Both the position numbers and the translations under genes were made by a program. The notes under the pieces were generated by a model that saw only the letters and a program-made list of their open reading frames with translations, had not been told where the DNA came from and did no database searches. 58,285 bases of DNA from Candidatus Avelusimicrobium fimicolum (lineage in GTDB: Bacteria; Elusimicrobiota; Elusimicrobia; Elusimicrobiales; Elusimicrobiaceae), in NCBI GenBank assembly GCA_900541355.1, contig UQJU01000007.1, positions 1 through 58,285 on the forward strand, given 5' to 3'. Positions 16,432-24,821 of the stretch are shown here, piece after piece. Each line of letters begins with the position of its first letter. Position 1 is the stretch's first letter.

Positions 16432-17100
16432 CTATTTCCACAAGCCTAACACGGTAATGCCGCCCTGCACTTTTTGGCCTTCTTTTACCAATACACGCAC
16501 TTTTTCTTTGGGCAGATATACAGCCACTTGGGAGCCGAAACGCACCAACCCTAAATGCCCGCCGATTTTAATGTCCTGCTTGGGGCTGACCCAGCACTCA
16601 ATGCGCCGCGCAATAGCACCCGTGATTTGTTCCACGTGGGCAAAACGGGCGGGGTCGCCGTTTTTAAAAATTTGAATAAGGTTGCGTTCGTTTTTGTCTG
16701 CTTCCGGGTTGTTTGCAAACAGGAAAGTACCTTTGTTGTAAAAAATATCGCCGATTTTTCCGTTTACGGTCGCGCGTTGGACGTGGACGTCAAAGATAGA
16801 CAGGAAAATGCGCACCACAACGGAGTTGGGGTCATCTTCTGTTTTTATGGAAAGAACGGTGCCGTCTGCCGGGCAGGCGATTTCGTCATCAGTAAATACG
16901 GTTTCGCGTTTCGGGTCGCGGAAGAAGAAGGCGCAGAAACAGCCAATCAGCAAGAATAAAAGGCCAAGCACGCGGAAATCAAAAAACAAAAAGACCGCAG
17001 CCGCAGCCACGGCGATTGCAAAGAATTTAAGCCCCAAAGGCAAAACTGTGCTAACCCAGCCAAAACATTTGGAAAGTGTACGGTTGATGTCTTCTAACAT
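16432..17100 (-). CDS. psd: Phosphatidylserine decarboxylase (short type)
   Basis: Pyruvoyl enzyme converting phosphatidylserine to phosphatidylethanolamine. The 222-residue short, PSD-A-like type has two N-terminal hydrophobic helices (21-40, 45-60) and FRDPKRE followed by CPADGTVLSI. The self-cleavage site is VRFGSQV, where Gly189-Ser190 should give the alpha-chain pyruvoyl group. FDVHVQRATVNG is the conserved His region. It is the first gene of psd-pssA. Confidence 0.94.
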   Translation of the reverse strand: MLEDINRTLSKCFGWVSTVLPLGLKFFAIAVAAAAVFLFFDFRVLGLLFLLIGCFCAFFFRDPKRETVFTDDEIACPADGTVLSIKTEDDPNSVVVRIFLSIFDVHVQRATVNGKIGDIFYNKGTFLFANNPEADKNERNLIQIFKNGDPARFAHVEQITGAIARRIECWVSPKQDIKIGGHLGLVRFGSQVAVYLPKEKVRVLVKEGQKVQGGITVLGLWK

Positions 17101-17145
17101 ATTTTTTCGTACTGGTGGGTGTAATTAAATGGCAGGATTTTTAAG

Positions 17146-17228
17146 TGGGCAGGGGGGGACTTGAACCCCCACGACCTTGCGGTCAACAGATTTTAAGTCT
17201 GTCGCGTCTGCCATTCCGCCACCAGCCC
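17146..17228 (-). tRNA. tRNA-Leu(TAA)
   Basis: 83 bases. Anticodon loop CTTAAAA gives TAA. A long variable arm (GACC GCAA GGTC) is typical of tRNA-Leu, and the T arm is GGGGG-TTCAAGT-CCCCC. The acceptor GGGCTGG pairs with CCTGCCC with one U-U mismatch at position 5. CCA is not encoded. Confidence 0.95.
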
Positions 17229-17293
17229 TCTTATAGATTTATTTTAACAAAAAAACACGCACTTGTACATTTTTTTATATTGCCGTCCGAAAA

Positions 17294-17704
17294 TTACTTG
17301 TCAAATGTTTTAAGCCCGTTGTAAAATTTACGGCAAAACAGTGTTTTTACACCTAATTTTTTTAAGGATTCTTGTAATATTCTGTCGTCAGTTACTGCAA
17401 TTACGCGCTGGCCGCTTTGGCTTAAATAGTCCGCGCGTTCGTAAATAATTTGGTCGGCGCTGTCTTCTTCCGAAAAAGAAATATGCACACCCCCGCGGTA
17501 AAGCGGGCCGACTGGGCGGAAAGAGCCGTCAAAAATCACTTCGTATTGGTGCATTGCGTAATGCTCGTCTTGCGAGATATCGGCCAAAAAATCCAAAAAA
17601 TCTGCGGTTACTTCTTCTTCCGTGCGGGCAAATTCGTATAAAAAACTGCGTACCAAATTCAGCCCGTCAATCAAATATATAGTCGGTTTTGTGCTTACAT
17701 ACAT
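17294..17704 (-). CDS. NYN-domain (YacP/Rae1-like) ribonuclease
   Basis: A 136-residue PIN-like protein. The NYN signature is visible: IYLIDGLNLVR (first Asp-Gly-x-Asn), EVIFDGS, then DSADQIIYERAD and the late VTDDRILQESLKKLGV. In Bacillus, YacP/Rae1 is a ribosome-associated endoribonuclease (family knowledge). The first sixteen residues of the longest frame are dropped; GAAAGG is the likely SD. It lies head-to-head with the tmRNA gene. Confidence 0.82.
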   Translation of the reverse strand: MYVSTKPTIYLIDGLNLVRSFLYEFARTEEEVTADFLDFLADISQDEHYAMHQYEVIFDGSFRPVGPLYRGGVHISFSEEDSADQIIYERADYLSQSGQRVIAVTDDRILQESLKKLGVKTLFCRKFYNGLKTFDK

Positions 17705-17730
17705 AATAAGGTTGCCTTTCTTTGCCAAAA

Positions 17731-17758
17731 TTGTTATAAGAAAATGATACAATATAAT
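17731..17758 (+). promoter_or_regulatory. tmRNA promoter
   Basis: TTGTTA (17731-17736), a 16-base spacer and TATAAT (17753-17758) would start transcription about 37 bases before the mature 5' end, which RNase P would then trim (inference). Confidence 0.5.
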
Positions 17759-17801
17759 GCTAATTCACAGGAAGCGTTCTTTGACAATTTCCGTATTTTA
17801 C

Positions 17802-18145
17802 GGGGGTGTAATAGATTCGACGGGTATCTGTTGCCGCCCGGGAGCAAGTGCCGGTTGGCCAGGCCGGCTAAAATAGGGCCACAAAAATAACTAACGACAA
17901 TCAAGTCGCTTGGGCTAACGCTTAGTCCCACCGCGCCGCTGGTGTCTTCCATACGCTAGCGGATTGCGGTCAATATATGGAATGCTGCAAAGCAGGCGCA
18001 GTTCGTCCGGCTTTGCATAAGACCAACGAACTAAACCGCAAACGTGCCGCCTTGCACTTAGTTTGCGGTTAATTAAGCAAGGCTAAACTTGTAGTGCCCG
18101 GATGGAGAAGATGTTCGGACGGGGGTGCGAATCCCCCCACCTCCA
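17802..18145 (+). ncRNA. ssrA: tmRNA (ribosome rescue RNA)
   Basis: About 344 bases. The 5' end GGGGGUG pairs with CACCUCC at the 3' end to form the tRNA-like acceptor (one G-U), followed by discriminator A. The conserved AUAGAUUCGACGGG follows the 5' strand, and a T-arm-like GGGGG-UGCGAAU-CCCCC precedes the acceptor. The tag frame runs ACT AAC GAC AAT CAA GTC GCT TGG GCT AAC GCT TAG, giving TNDNQVAWANA with a single stop. The tag begins like ANDE-type tags but ends WANA rather than ALAA. The T-loop has G where U55 is usual. CCA is not encoded. Confidence 0.95.
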
Positions 18146-18254
18146 CTTTTTGCTTGTAAATTTGGACGGTTCCAAAGGTTGCGTTTTAAAGATAGAAACA
18201 ACAATACGGAAATTGCAAGACATTATAGATTTAATATTTTTAACGGGAGAAAGT

Positions 18255-19664
18255 ATGGCATCTGAAATTAAGTTCGGCACCGACGGTTGGAGAGGCGTGA
18301 TTGCTTGGGATTTTACGTTTGAAAACGTGCGCCGTATGGCACAGGCTTTGGCGGACTATATCAACGAAAACGCTCCGGGAGAGGAAGGCTCCAAAGCCCC
18401 TAAAACCTTCGTTGGTTACGACAGACGTTTTATGTCGGACCTGTTTGCCGCCGATATTGCAAGCATCTTCCGTGCCAATAAAATAGATGTTACTCTTTCC
18501 GCCAGCCCCATTTCTTCCCCGGTGGCCGCGTGTTTAAGTTTAAGTAAATGTTGGATGAGCATTATGGTTACGGCCAGCCACAACCCGGCCAACTATAACG
18601 GTATTAAAATTAAACTGGCGGGCGGTTCGGCTCCGGCGCGTGTTACCAAAGAAGTGGAGGAATTGCTGGACCAAAATTCCATTCTGCTCCTTTACGGACA
18701 AAAAGCCGACAAAAAGGACGTTACCGACGTGTATTTAAAATATGTAGCCAGCCATATTAATGCCAAAAAGTTAAAAACCTTTAAAGGTAAAGTGGTAATG
18801 GATTATATGTATGGTGCGGCGTCAGGTTATTTGGAAAAGTTCCTGCCCGAAAAACAGGTCATTGCCCTGCGCGCCGAACACGACCCCACTTTTGGCGGAG
18901 AACAGCCCGAACCGGTGGAAAAGAATTTGACCGAACTTAAAAAAACGGTGGTAGCCAAAAAGGCCGCCTTGGGTGTAGCCTTTGACGGCGACGGCGACCG
19001 AGTAGCCTTAATTGACGAAAAGGGCACCTATTTGACCCCGTGTGTGATTGCCGCCGTACTGTGCGACTATTTTATTAAACACAAAAAATTAGACGGGAAA
19101 ATTGTACAAACCGTTTCTATGGGTTATCTGCTGAAACGTATTGCCCGCAAACACGAAATGTTGTTTGAGGAAGTCGGTGTAGGCTTTAAAAATGTGGCCG
19201 AGCGTATGAATTTGGATGATGTTGCCTTTGGGGTGGAAGAATCGGGCGGATTTGCCTGGAAGGGCAATTTGCCGGACCGCGACGGCCTGACGGTGGCCCT
19301 GGCATTTTTGGACATTATGGCCCAAACAGGCAAAAAGTCCAGCGAACTGTGTGCCGAAGTGGCCGAAGAATACGGTGCGTCGGTGTATATGCGCCGCGAT
19401 TTGCCCTTGGCTAAACCGGTGGATAAGGGCGTAATGGCAGAAAAAATGCGCAAGAAATTACCGAAAAAAATCAACGGGCAGCGCATTGCCGAAACGCTTA
19501 CTTTTGACGGATTAAAAATTATTTTTGAAAATGACGAGTGGTTGCTTTTGCGCCCGTCCGGCACGGAGCCGCTCTTGCGCGTGTATGCCGAAACGGCCAC
19601 TAAAAAAGGCACGCAGGCATTGTTAGATTTTGGGGAAAAATTAATGGCCCCGTATGTAAAATAA
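18255..19664 (+). CDS. Phosphoglucomutase/phosphomannomutase family protein
   Basis: Alpha-D-phosphohexomutase of 469 residues, distinct from pgm at 4999. Motifs: KFGTDGWRGVI (6-16), phosphoserine loop VTASHNPA with Ser108, metal loop FDGDGDR (Asp244, 246, 248), sugar loop GVEESGG, and RPSGTEPLLRVYAE at the end. The start is the ATG behind GGGAGAAAGT; the longer frame reaches back into the tmRNA and is rejected. The substrate could be mannose, glucose or a mixed set. Two bases separate its stop from the following receiver gene. Confidence 0.92.
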   Translation: MASEIKFGTDGWRGVIAWDFTFENVRRMAQALADYINENAPGEEGSKAPKTFVGYDRRFMSDLFAADIASIFRANKIDVTLSASPISSPVAACLSLSKCWMSIMVTASHNPANYNGIKIKLAGGSAPARVTKEVEELLDQNSILLLYGQKADKKDVTDVYLKYVASHINAKKLKTFKGKVVMDYMYGAASGYLEKFLPEKQVIALRAEHDPTFGGEQPEPVEKNLTELKKTVVAKKAALGVAFDGDGDRVALIDEKGTYLTPCVIAAVLCDYFIKHKKLDGKIVQTVSMGYLLKRIARKHEMLFEEVGVGFKNVAERMNLDDVAFGVEESGGFAWKGNLPDRDGLTVALAFLDIMAQTGKKSSELCAEVAEEYGASVYMRRDLPLAKPVDKGVMAEKMRKKLPKKINGQRIAETLTFDGLKIIFENDEWLLLRPSGTEPLLRVYAETATKKGTQALLDFGEKLMAPYVK

Positions 19665-19665
19665 T

Positions 19666-20028
19666 ATGTTAAAAATCGCATTAGTAGATGATTCTGTTAT
19701 CTTGCGTTCCGCCATTAAAAATGTGCTGGAATCCTCCGGCTTTGAGGTAGTGTTTGAAGCGGGCGGTTCGGCGGAGTTGTTTTCCAAACTGGAAGGCAGC
19801 GGTGTGGGGCTTATCTTGCTGGATGTCTTTTTCCCGACGGAAAACGGCTTGGATATTTTGGCGAAACTAAAAAAAATGGCCCCGCAGGTTAAAGTGCTGA
19901 TTGTAACGGGGTTAAGGCAAGACTCTATTTTGGAAGAGGCCGAACGCTTGGGCGCGGACGGTGTGCTGTATAAGCCGTTTGATACGGACGATTTGTTGGC
20001 GGCAATAGACCGCGTAAGCCGTTCTTAA
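19666..20028 (+). CDS. Stand-alone receiver domain (CheY-like)
   Basis: A 120-residue single-domain response regulator. Acidic pair Asp8-Asp9, phospho-acceptor Asp53 (LLDVFFP), Thr81 and Lys103 (YKPF) are all in place, so it should be phosphorylated. No output domain is attached. It is translationally close to the hexose mutase gene, an odd pairing without known logic. No chemotaxis gene is visible. Confidence 0.9.
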   Translation: MLKIALVDDSVILRSAIKNVLESSGFEVVFEAGGSAELFSKLEGSGVGLILLDVFFPTENGLDILAKLKKMAPQVKVLIVTGLRQDSILEEAERLGADGVLYKPFDTDDLLAAIDRVSRS

Positions 20029-20065
20029 AACCCTTTGTTGCATTTTGCTCCAACAATTACAACAA

Positions 20066-20090
20066 GCCCCGGGGAAATTTTCCCCGGGGC
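20066..20090. terminator. Palindrome between receiver gene and EptA-like gene
   Basis: GCCCCGGGGAAA and TTTTCCCCGGGGC are near-perfect arms between convergent genes. The flanking T-run is poor, so it is a weak intrinsic terminator or acts as a transcript-end stabiliser. Confidence 0.55.
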
Positions 20091-20113
20091 ATACTCTTTG
20101 TAGGAAAAATCTT

Positions 20114-22129
20114 TTACTTTCCTTCCAATTTACCGGATAAATTAGTTAGCATTGCTCCTAATGGATGTATTTCTGGGGCTTGGTGAATAATATTTTCTAA
20201 TTTTTGTATATTGATATTTTCTTTATTTAGCGGAATCTTTTGTTCAAAATCATTGGCGGAAAATATTTCCAGTTGATTTAAACTGTTAGGTTGTAAAAGA
20301 ACGAAATAATTTTCATCTGCAAAAACCACATCTCTTTTGAAACAACGATAATCTACAAAACAACCGGAGGATATGACGACTCTGCCTAATTGGTTTGCAA
20401 ATAAACTCTTGCCGGTAAAATCTTCTTGTTTATAAACTATCGCTTCTTTTGAGAGTAAAGAGGCTAAATGTAAAATAGTTGGGATAATATCAGTAGTACT
20501 GACATATCTTTTTTGGTTGTTTTTAAAATTTTGCCAATTTTCTGTGGGGATTTTTTTTATTAAACCAGGCGGAATATACCAAATAAAGGGTACCCGGATT
20601 GATTCTTGGTGCATATCTTGGTTGTGAAAATAAGAGCCGTGTTCGCCAAATCCTTCTCCGTGGTCCGACGTTATAATTATAATTGTATTTTCTAAATTGA
20701 TAGTTTTAAATAATTGATTTTCCAAATGGCTTAAATAGTGTATGGCATTGTCGTAACAGTTTATGGATGTCTGCGGCCAATTTTTGCGTTCAGTTTCGCA
20801 CGGTTGATATGGTGTAAAATTTTCCTTTTGATAATAAGGGAAATGCATACTATTGGCGTGAAATACACCTACAAATTGAGGGTATTTGGCAAGTAATTGC
20901 AAAATATGCTCAATGGCTATTTTATCGTCTGTATAGTCCAAAGAGTCTTTAACCCCCGCATCATCTGCCGTACTCCATAGATGTTTCATATTAAAAGAAA
21001 GTAGAAAGTCTTTTATATTTGCCCAATTTTTACTGGAAGTCAAAACATAAAAGGAAAAAAAGTGTTTTGGAAAATAATCCCATAATGTTAGAGAATCTTT
21101 TATGAAGGAGGGGTGGCGCTGCGGCCCTTGGCCGGTAAACATTGATGGAATAGACGTATCTGTATAATTCGCCGGGGACAATGCTTGAAAAACAAAAGAT
21201 TTTTTATAAAAATCGGCAAGTGCCCCGTCCGTATTGCGCTTATATCCGTATATCCCTAAATTACTGGAACGTAAAGCGTCGTTCACCACAACCAAGAGAT
21301 TGAAAGGAATATCGGGGGCTTGATAATTTTCATATTTCTGTTGGGCTTTGTCAGTTTGTTTAAGGCTTTTGTTTCGCATAGGTGTAAAGAAACTATTAAA
21401 GGTCTGAATAATAAACTGGGTATCAAAACACGTTTTATGTAAATAATCTTTTGCCGGCCCAATTAAAGTAAATAATCCAATACAGATAATGAATCCATAT
21501 CCTAAAAGGGCTCTTTTAAGATTTTTTGATTTTAATTTAATGGCAAAGCCTATTAAAGAAATGAGAGTTGCTGCCCCCCAAATGTAAAAAGTGCGCGTAA
21601 AAAGTTGTGTTGGATTATACTTTAAACACCATTTGATTTGTATTGCCCATAAAACAAGGATTGGAATAATGAAAAAATATTTTTTAAATAAAAAAAATGG
21701 TTTAAGGGTTGTTGAATAATTGTCAAAAGTTTGTTTTAGCATTTTGTAAGAATATAAGGTGAATACAATGGCTGGGGCTACGATATATAACCAATATGGT
21801 AAAAGTTGCATTTTAAGAATGGCAAATAAAAAGAGTGGCTCGTGTGTTAATGCTGTTATAAGTTGCGCAGAAATAAAAGAAGCATAGTTTTGATAGTAGA
21901 AAAAATTGAGTATCGGGAAAAGAACTAATATTGACAGAAAGGAGAGGGTTAATCGGCTGTAACGATATAAAAAACAGCCGGATAAAAAAAAGGAAAATAT
22001 AGCATAACTAGAAAATGAAAAAATTACAGAAAAGAGAGTCCAAAACGTAATTGTGCGGGTATTTAAGTAAAGGTCTAATAATAGAAAGAGTAATGTTATG
22101 CTTCCTGCCCAAATCAAATTTTTCTTCAT
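20114..22129 (-). CDS. Membrane phosphoethanolamine/phosphoglycerol transferase-like sulfatase-fold protein
   Basis: A 671-residue protein. Seven or so membrane helices fill residues 5-225 and a periplasmic alkaline-phosphatase-fold domain fills 270-600. The layout and motifs follow EptA/LtaS proteins: LLVVVNDALRSSN then GIYGYKRNT (EptA has VVGETAR and GYxRxT), a Thr nucleophile candidate in NYTDTSIPSMFTG (Thr323/325), HANSMHFPY and TSDHGEGFGEHG (487-497). It may modify lipid A or another envelope glycan. The metal-site Glu of GE(S/T) is Asp here. The start follows AGGAGAAAAATTA; the upstream in-frame start is within the leader. The gene is visibly more AT-rich than its neighbours, which hints at transfer. 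Confidence 0.82.
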   Translation of the reverse strand: MKKNLIWAGSITLLFLLLDLYLNTRTITFWTLFSVIFSFSSYAIFSFFLSGCFLYRYSRLTLSFLSILVLFPILNFFYYQNYASFISAQLITALTHEPLFLFAILKMQLLPYWLYIVAPAIVFTLYSYKMLKQTFDNYSTTLKPFFLFKKYFFIIPILVLWAIQIKWCLKYNPTQLFTRTFYIWGAATLISLIGFAIKLKSKNLKRALLGYGFIICIGLFTLIGPAKDYLHKTCFDTQFIIQTFNSFFTPMRNKSLKQTDKAQQKYENYQAPDIPFNLLVVVNDALRSSNLGIYGYKRNTDGALADFYKKSFVFQALSPANYTDTSIPSMFTGQGPQRHPSFIKDSLTLWDYFPKHFFSFYVLTSSKNWANIKDFLLSFNMKHLWSTADDAGVKDSLDYTDDKIAIEHILQLLAKYPQFVGVFHANSMHFPYYQKENFTPYQPCETERKNWPQTSINCYDNAIHYLSHLENQLFKTINLENTIIIITSDHGEGFGEHGSYFHNQDMHQESIRVPFIWYIPPGLIKKIPTENWQNFKNNQKRYVSTTDIIPTILHLASLLSKEAIVYKQEDFTGKSLFANQLGRVVISSGCFVDYRCFKRDVVFADENYFVLLQPNSLNQLEIFSANDFEQKIPLNKENINIQKLENIIHQAPEIHPLGAMLTNLSGKLEGK

Positions 22130-22229
22130 TAATTTTTCTCCTTGTGTTTTTGTATCTCTTTTTGGCGGGGGAATACAGCAGCGTATCGGCACAAAGAGCA
22201 GTCGCGAAGTAGGCAAAAGCGGGGCAAAC

Positions 22230-22487
22230 AAAAACGGCTGCTATATTTGAGCTAATTGAGGTAACCCAACATAAAACAGCCGTGGTTTATTGCCGCCCAA
22301 GACGGCAATAAACACTCGGCACAGCGCACCCAAGGGATCGGCTTGAGCGCGTTGTGCCTAAAACGACTGTTTTTGGACCTCAATTATGCCTTTGATTTCT
22401 CAAAAGCGCACCGTATTCTGCATACGGTTCCAAAAACAGATGCAAATTGTATCCTAAACGTAACTGGTTTAGGGCAGTTTTACAACT
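22230..22487 (-). ncRNA. Structured leader or small RNA with two alternative folds
   Basis: This fills most of the 397-base gap between lptG and the EptA-like gene. On the minus strand I see the following. Helix A is CUGUUUUUGGA (22439-22429) with UCCAAAAACAG (22377-22367), enclosing hairpins ACCGUAU/AUACGGU and CUUUUGA-GAAA-UCAAAGG. Helix C is UAAUUGAGGU (22386-22377) with ACCUCAAUUA (22262-22253). Helix B is AAAACAGUCGU (22373-22363) with ACGGCUGUUUU (22283-22273), enclosing hairpins at 22359-22317 and 22313-22285 (GUUUAUUGCCG/CGGCAAUAAAC). A and B overlap and exclude each other. The GAAA loop and the G-U pairs exist only in the minus-strand RNA. No known family recognised. Confidence 0.65.
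22234..22283 (-). terminator. Possible conditional terminator in the leader
   Basis: ACGGCUG (22283-22277, also the 3' half of helix B) can pair with CAGCCGU (22240-22234), followed by TTTTGTTT. The 36-base loop makes it weak; it could only form when helix B is open (inference). Confidence 0.35.
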
Positions 22488-22526
22488 AAAACTATTATAA
22501 AAACTTTTGTGCGTTTTGGCTAGTGG

Positions 22527-23609
22527 TTAGAGTTTCATCCACTTAAATTCAAAAAATACCACCGTGCTAAAAAACACCACCGGCCCCCAGCCCGCAATAA
22601 AGGGGTTGATGTAGCCGTTTTCGCCAATGGACGTAAACATTGACATCAGCCACCAAAACGTAAATGCAATTACCATAGAGGCAATAATGTTTACAATCTT
22701 GCTTTTGCGGCGTACGCTAATGGCAAAGGGCATCCCGAGCAAACACATAATCACCGTTACAAATGGGGTAGCCAGGCGCGACTGGCGCATAGTTTCTGCG
22801 GCATAGTGCGCAAGGCCGCTTTGTTTATAAAAATTAATACGCTTGGTTAAATCGCGTATGCTTAACAGTTTGTCCTCTACTTTATTGACGGACATTTCGT
22901 CCGGACGGGTGCTGACGGGGGAATTTTCCTGTTCAAAGTGTTGTTCGGTGGTATCCATTTCGTCCACAAAGGTACGCTTAATACCGTTGGAAAACAGCCA
23001 ATTTTTACTGTCTGCATCCCAGACCATTTGGTCTGCTACGATTTGGGCCGCAATGTCCCAGGCGTCGTTGTACGTATCCAGCGAAACCTTTGTCATAGTC
23101 CCCTTTTTTAAGTCCACCTCTTTGGCAAAGAGCATTTGCGTAGGGGAAACTTTTATCACTACGTCGTGTTCGGTGTCCGGGTTGAAGGAATCGGAGGGGC
23201 TTATGCGCGTGTAGTAAATTTTATCGGCTTTTAAATTGAGCGGAGGCACGACGAATTCCTGCATCAGCATAGTGCCTGCCACCACGATTAAAATACACAT
23301 AATTACGGGTTTAAACAGTTGGCGCGGGGCAAAGCCGCCCGCCACGCAAGCCGTCCACTCGCCGTTGGAAACCATTTCCGAAATGACGGAAATAGCACCC
23401 AGCAGGCACGCTACCGGCATAATGGTTGTCAGCCAATTGGGGAAAGTTGCTAGGGAGTAGGAAAGTAAATCTAAAATCGTGGTTGTGCCGTTGCTTAAAT
23501 TCTTCATTTTTTCAAAGGTGTCGCCCAGTACAACCAACGTGGTAAACACACCCAAGGCAAAAAAGAACGGTCCCCAAAATTTTTTGGCGATATAATAATA
23601 AATGCGCAT
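22527..23609 (-). CDS. lptG: LPS export permease LptG
   Basis: Inner-membrane subunit of the LptB2FG ABC exporter that lifts lipopolysaccharide to the periplasmic bridge. 360 residues with three N-terminal helices, a periplasmic beta-jellyroll (about 130-260) and three C-terminal helices. The YjgP/YjgQ signature appears as SEMVSNGEWTACVAGGFAPRQLF, and VPPLN marks the exit from helix 3. Its ATG overlaps the lptF stop (TAATG), which rejects the longer frame. Helices MPFAISVRRKSK and FWWLMSMFTSIGENG are typical C-terminal segments. Confidence 0.93.
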   Translation of the reverse strand: MRIYYYIAKKFWGPFFFALGVFTTLVVLGDTFEKMKNLSNGTTTILDLLSYSLATFPNWLTTIMPVACLLGAISVISEMVSNGEWTACVAGGFAPRQLFKPVIMCILIVVAGTMLMQEFVVPPLNLKADKIYYTRISPSDSFNPDTEHDVVIKVSPTQMLFAKEVDLKKGTMTKVSLDTYNDAWDIAAQIVADQMVWDADSKNWLFSNGIKRTFVDEMDTTEQHFEQENSPVSTRPDEMSVNKVEDKLLSIRDLTKRINFYKQSGLAHYAAETMRQSRLATPFVTVIMCLLGMPFAISVRRKSKIVNIIASMVIAFTFWWLMSMFTSIGENGYINPFIAGWGPVVFFSTVVFFEFKWMKL

Positions 23610-24703
23610 TAAATATTTAACCTCTTTTTCCACAGGTAATATGCCGCGCCGAGTCCAACAAAAATAGGCAGCCACGGGCCGGGATAGGCCACAAGAGCAT
23701 ATTTTTTACCTAAGGACAGACCTAACGTCATCAACAGGTAAAAGGAGAAAATGATAATTACACTAAACAGCATACCCCAACCTTTATTAGTGCGTTTGCC
23801 CAAGGAAAACCCAATCGGGCAACTGACAAATAACAAAATAATGGGGGAGAGCGCCAGCACATTACGCATACTGATAGAGGTTTTATATTCGTTGGCGGTT
23901 TCTTCGTCCAGCGGCATCGCGCGCAGACGGCGCAATAGTTTGGTAGTGCTCATTTCGCCCACACGCAAACGGCGCGTGTGAGCCTTTAAAAGCGAGATAC
24001 TCATAGTATAATCGTCAAAATTGGCGGCGATAATAGAAGATTGGTCTTTTTCATCCAGGCGTTGCATTTGGCCGTCTTTTAGTTGCAGGCCGATGGCGGT
24101 GTCGGTCAAAATCACCTTGCCTGTGGCGGCATTGACTTTGGTGGAAAGAGCCCCGCTGTCTGCTTTTTTAATTAAGTGGATCATATGCGCCACATTGGTT
24201 TTGGTGTCTAAATCTTCCAGATACAAATCCCACTCGCCCAGGTTTAAAAAGGTCTTAGGTTCTAAATTTACCTTTGTAATTTTACTGCGGGCTTCGTTGC
24301 GGCGGTTTAAAAACTGTTTATAACTGCGCGGGGTGAGCCAGTTGCCCATAATTACTAAAATTACGGATAAAATAATGGCGCAGCACAGAAGCGGGCGGAC
24401 AATTTCTTTAAACGAGAATCCCGCCGCGCGTAGCGCGATGAGTTCGCCTTGTTCACTCATATTGGTAAGCGTAAGCAAAATCGCGATTTGAAAGGCCATC
24501 GGCGCGCTTAAACAAAACACATCAGGCATAATGTTTAATAACGAAGATACTATCCACGCAAAACTGGTGCCGTACGTCATAGCCATATCCAGTACGCGGA
24601 TAAAATGGTTCATAAAGATAACAAACGTCAAAATGCCCAGCACGCCGATAAAAAAGGTCAGCAGGCTTTTGGCAATGTATTTGGTAAAAATGCTGATATG
24701 CAT
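23609..24703 (-). CDS. lptF: LPS export permease LptF
   Basis: Partner permease of LptG, 364 residues with the same six-helix plus periplasmic-domain layout. The signature is NMSEQGELIALRAAGFSFKEIVRPLL near residues 85-110, followed by a periplasmic jellyroll and three C-terminal helices with FVSCPIGFSLGKRTNKG. The ATG before HISIFTKYIAK is chosen because the twenty residues upstream do not resemble the family. First gene of lptF-lptG; lptB is not in this window. Confidence 0.93.
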   Translation of the reverse strand: MHISIFTKYIAKSLLTFFIGVLGILTFVIFMNHFIRVLDMAMTYGTSFAWIVSSLLNIMPDVFCLSAPMAFQIAILLTLTNMSEQGELIALRAAGFSFKEIVRPLLCCAIILSVILVIMGNWLTPRSYKQFLNRRNEARSKITKVNLEPKTFLNLGEWDLYLEDLDTKTNVAHMIHLIKKADSGALSTKVNAATGKVILTDTAIGLQLKDGQMQRLDEKDQSSIIAANFDDYTMSISLLKAHTRRLRVGEMSTTKLLRRLRAMPLDEETANEYKTSISMRNVLALSPIILLFVSCPIGFSLGKRTNKGWGMLFSVIIIFSFYLLMTLGLSLGKKYALVAYPGPWLPIFVGLGAAYYLWKKRLNI

Positions 24704-24809
24704 ATATCTTATTCTAACAAAATATAACGAAGCCCGGGGGAGAAATCGGGCCAAAGTGCCCAAGCGGGCTTAGGCCCTTTGACCCTGGCCGTAAGGAAAA
24801 ACAGAATTA

Positions 24810-24815
24810 TATAAT
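24810..24815 (+). promoter_or_regulatory. -10 box for leaderless protease gene
   Basis: TATAAT ends six bases before the ATG at 24822; there is no SD and no clear -35. Confidence 0.5.
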
Positions 24816-24821
24816 ACAAAT

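Noticed and set aside
17781..17799. TTGACA/TATTTT as tmRNA promoter
   Set aside because: Spacing is about seven bases; TTGTTA-16-TATAAT further upstream is better.
18102..18254. N-terminal extension of the hexose mutase reading frame
   Set aside because: It runs through the 3' end of the tmRNA; the ATG at 18255 has a proper SD and starts the family homology.
22230..22487. 6S RNA, RNase P RNA, SRP RNA or T-box
   Set aside because: None of their signature sequences (RNase P P4 motif, SRP GGAAGCAGC loop, T-box sequence) is present, and a three-way junction does not fit the single-axis 6S helix.
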